Assembly (NCBI GenBank): GCA_021464245.1
Contig: JADCRB010000028.1
Coordinates: forward strand, 2,713,420-2,777,419
Source: Carallia brachiata
Lineage: Eukaryota > Streptophyta > Magnoliopsida > Malpighiales > Rhizophoraceae
Direction of reading: 5' to 3'
Length of the DNA: 64,000 nucleotides
Shown: positions 62,073 through 64,000 of the stretch, piece after piece
How the letters are laid out: every line of letters begins with the position of its first letter
Numbering within the stretch: the first letter of the stretch is position 1
The notes under the pieces: model-generated
Told to the model about the DNA's origin: nothing
What the model saw: the letters and a program-made list of their open reading frames with translations, nothing else
Databases searched by the model: none
Program-made: the position numbers and the translations under genes

Positions 62073-64000
62073 TTTAGCATCTTTATTCGTTACACAAATG
62101 GTCTTATGCAGCTAATAAATGCAAATTACGATCAATTGAACACTTATTAGAGGGAATTGAATGCATTTAACACCCCAAAAGGTGTTGGAAATGGTTTTTG
62201 CATTGAAATTAAACGTATTTGTAAGCATTTATACTTCATTTATGTTTAATTTGGGTAAGCCATTAAAATCCAAGAAAATCACTTATTTGCATGAAATGAA
62301 GTAATTTAGCCTCTTTATTCATGACACAAATGGTCTTATGCAACTAATAATTGCAAATTTTGATCAATTGCACACTAATTAGAGGGAATTGAATGCATTT
62401 AACACCCCAAAAGGTGTTGTGAAAATGGTTTTTGCATTGAAATTAAAAGTTTTTATAAGCATTATACTTAAATTTAAGTTTAATTTGGGTTAAATAAGTC
62501 ATTAAAATAAAAAGCAAGAAAATCACTTTTTTGTAAGAAATGACGTGATTTAGCCTCTTTATTCGTGACAAAATGGTCTTATGCAACCAATAAATGCAAA
62601 TTTTGATCATTGCACACTTATTGAGGGAATTAAAAGCATTTAACCCCAAAAGGTGTTGGAATGCTTTTTATATTGAAATTAAAGGTTTTTGTAAGCATTT
62701 ATGCTTAATTTAAGTTTAATTTGGGTTAAATAAGCCATTTAAATGCAAGGAAATCACTTATTTTCAAGAAATCAAGTAATTTAGCCTCTTTATTTGTGAC
62801 ACAATGGTCTTATGCAGCTAATAAATGCAAATTACGATCAATTGAACACTTATTAGAGGGAATTGAATGCATTTAACACCCCAAAAGGTGTTGGAAAAGG
62901 CTTTTGTATTGAAATTAAAGGTTTTTGTAAGCATTTATACTTCATTTAGTTTAATTGGGTTAAATAAGCCATTAAAATCCAAGAAAATCACTTATTTGCA
63001 AGAAATGAAGTAATTAGCCTCTTTATTCATGACACAAATGGTCTTATGCAACTAATAATTGCAAATTTTGATCAATTGCACACTAATTAGAGGGAATTGA
63101 TTTAACACCCAAAAGGTGTTGGAAATGGTTTTTGCATTGAAATTAAAAGTTTTTATAAGCATTTATACTTAATTTAAGTTTCATTTGGGTTAAATAAGTC
63201 ATTAAAATGCAAGAAAATCACTTATTTGTAAGAAATGAGTGATTTAGCCTCTTTATTCGTGACACAAATGGTCTTATACAACCAATAAATGCAAATTTTG
63301 ATCAATTGCACACTTATTGGAGGGAATTGAAAGCATTTAACACCCCAAAAGGTGTTGAAAATGGTTTTTATATTGAAATTAAAGGTTTTTGTAAGCATTT
63401 ATGCTTAACTTAAGTTTAATTTGGGTTAAATAAGCCATTTAAATGCAAGAAAATCACTTATTTTCAAGAAATGAAGTAATTTAGCCTCTTTATCCATAAC
63501 ACAAATGGTCTTATGCAACTAATAAATGCAAATTATGATCAATTGAACACTTATTAGAGGGAATTGAATGCATTTAACACCCCAAAAGGTGTTGGAAAAG
63601 GTTTTTGTATTGAAATTAAAGGTTTTTGTAAGCATTTATACTTAATTTAAGCTTAATTTTGGTCAAATAAGCCATTAAAATGCAAGAAAAACACTTATTT
63701 TCAAGAAATGAAGTAATTTAGCATCTTTATTCGTTACACAAATGGTCTTATGCAGCTAATAAATGCAAATTACGATCAATTGAACACTTATTAGAGGGAA
63801 TTGAATGCAATTTAACACCCCAAAGGTGTTGGAAATGGTTTTTGCATTGAAATTAAACGTATTTGTAAGCATTTATACTTCATTTATGTTTAATTTGGGT
63901 TAAATAAGCCTTAAAATCCAAGAACAAAGAAAATCACTTATTTGCATGAAATGAAGTAATTTAGCCTCTTTATTCATGACACAAATGGTCTTATGCAACT
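62073..64000. repeat. C-D-A-G-D-A-B-C-D run to the window edge
   Basis: Starts and types: 62073 C, 62305 D, 62549 A, 62780 G, 63013 D, 63243 A, 63480 B, 63717 C, 63960 D (cut by the window end). After one G-D-A the unit returns to B, so this unit has seven monomers (1,644 bp). D at 63013 has GTTTCATTTGGG, also seen at 58787 (GTTTCATTTGG), and A at 63243 has TTATACAACC, also seen at 59017. These two markers tie the 58787-59478 and 63013-63716 segments together. Insertions include AAAATAAAAAGC near 62507 and CCAAGAACAAAG near 63918. Confidence 0.84.

Larger units (their letters stand above)
1..64000. repeat. Tandem satellite DNA array, ~237-bp AT-rich monomer, ~275 copies with higher-order repeats
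   Basis: The same unit, opened here by TTTAGC(C/A)TC, recurs every 214-242 bp through the whole window in one orientation. I counted 275 starts plus three partial copies beside N bases. Clean copies are exactly 237 bp and about 27% GC. Monomers fall into types A, B, C, D and E that follow each other in fixed order, mostly B-C-D-A or E-B-C-D-A, which defines a higher-order repeat. No stretch of more than a few bases lies outside the monomer alignment, so every interval without a gene is satellite. Known families with this organisation are centromeric or heterochromatic satellites of eukaryotes. Location and species are inference; I do not recognise the family. Confidence 0.97.

Noticed and set aside
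5980..62649. Open reading frames of 60-96 codons, mostly minus-strand near-copies of one 65-residue frame
   Set aside because: They are translations of the satellite. They sit at the same place in each D/A pair, break wherever an indel occurs, have no recognisable domain, and no promoter or start context is apparent. I do not annotate them as genes.
1..64000. CRISPR array
   Set aside because: The repeats are 237 bp and directly adjacent, with no unique spacers and no cas genes.
1..64000. CENP-B box in the monomer
   Set aside because: TTCGTTACACAAATGG in type C matches the first half of the box (TTCGTT) but lacks the CGGG half that is needed for binding. No other candidate was seen.
1..64000. 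Transposon-derived repeat or LTR array
   Set aside because: No terminal inverted repeats, target-site duplications, primer-binding site or transposase/reverse transcriptase coding sequence can be seen. A remote transposon origin of the monomer cannot be excluded.
1..64000. rDNA spacer, 5S or tRNA gene clusters
   Set aside because: No rRNA-like or tRNA-like segment and no pol III B-box-like GGTTCGAATCC was noticed in any monomer type. The 27% GC content also argues against it.
1..64000. AATAAA motifs (AAGAAATAAAGTAATTT) as poly(A) signals
   Set aside because: They are a fixed part of the A and B monomer ends in AT-rich repeat DNA, with no gene upstream.
1..64000. Mitochondrial or bacterial origin of the sequence
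   Set aside because: Tens of kilobases of pure tandem 237-bp repeats without any gene is not the pattern of an organelle or prokaryote genome. Nuclear satellite DNA fits far better.

Overview
This 64-kb window is, from end to end, one tandem satellite DNA array. A monomer of about 237 bp (a clean 237-bp copy counts to 64 G+C, about 27% GC) repeats head to tail in one orientation about 275 times. Apart from three single N bases I see nothing that is not this satellite: no protein gene, tRNA, rRNA, transposon insertion or single-copy spacer. Kilobase-scale arrays of a 200+ bp AT-rich monomer with higher-order structure indicate a nuclear eukaryotic genome, most likely centromeric, pericentromeric or other constitutive heterochromatin. 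I cannot name the organism or the satellite family from sequence alone.

I numbered each monomer from the TTTAGC that opens it and classed monomers by diagnostic variants. A: GCAACCAATAAATGC, TGGAGGGAATTGAAAGC, CATTTATGCTTAATT. B: GCAACTAATAAATGC, AATTATGATCAATTG, TTTTGGTCAAATAAG, followed by TTTAGCATC. C: CGTTACAC, GCAGCTAATAAATGC, AATTACGATCAATTG, AAACGTTTTTG, AAAATCCAAG, GCATGAAATG. D: GCAACTAATAATTGC, TTTTGATCAATTGCACAC, AAAAGTTTTT, AAGTCATTAAAATG, GAAGTGATTTAG. E: GCAGCTAAT after TGTGACAC or TGAGACAC, GGTTTTTTTAAGCATTT, CTTCATTCAAG. G is a chimera with an E 5' end, B middle and C 3' end. C' and D' are recombinant variants of C and D.

Layout. (1) 1-5799: E-B-C-D-A pentamers, rich in small indels, with a 16-monomer (about 3.74 kb) duplication. 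(2) 5801-31671: B-C-D-A tetramers (about 0.92-0.94 kb) mixed with E-B-C-D-A pentamers (about 1.18 kb), often paired as a 9-mer of about 2.1 kb. It holds a sub-family of B with a 21-bp deletion and a recombinant C'-D' haplotype. (3) 31673-42775: the same tetramer/pentamer mix, ending in a copy of the 1-5.4 kb haplotype. (4) 42777-45888: tetramers and a pentamer. (5) 45889-52901: an irregular zone with blended, doubled and fused monomers. (6) 52902-64000: a distinct domain built on G-D-A trimers (about 0.70 kb) set in 10- to 11-mer units (about 2.34-2.59 kb), with its own private variants. Single Ns at 5800, 31672 and 42776 each coincide with a jump in monomer phase, so they are gaps or joins of unknown true size.

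No genes work together here. The biology is satellite evolution: unequal exchange, gene conversion and slippage have produced nested periodicities of 237 bp, about 0.70/0.93/1.18 kb, about 2.1/2.34 kb and larger blocks. Recurrent possible functional elements inside the monomer are a 6+6 bp dyad (AACACC, 6-bp loop, GGTGTT), a TTGATCAA-centred dyad in A and D, and phased A/T tracts. All monomer coordinates come from manual alignment and may be off by a few bases where the boundary carries an indel.
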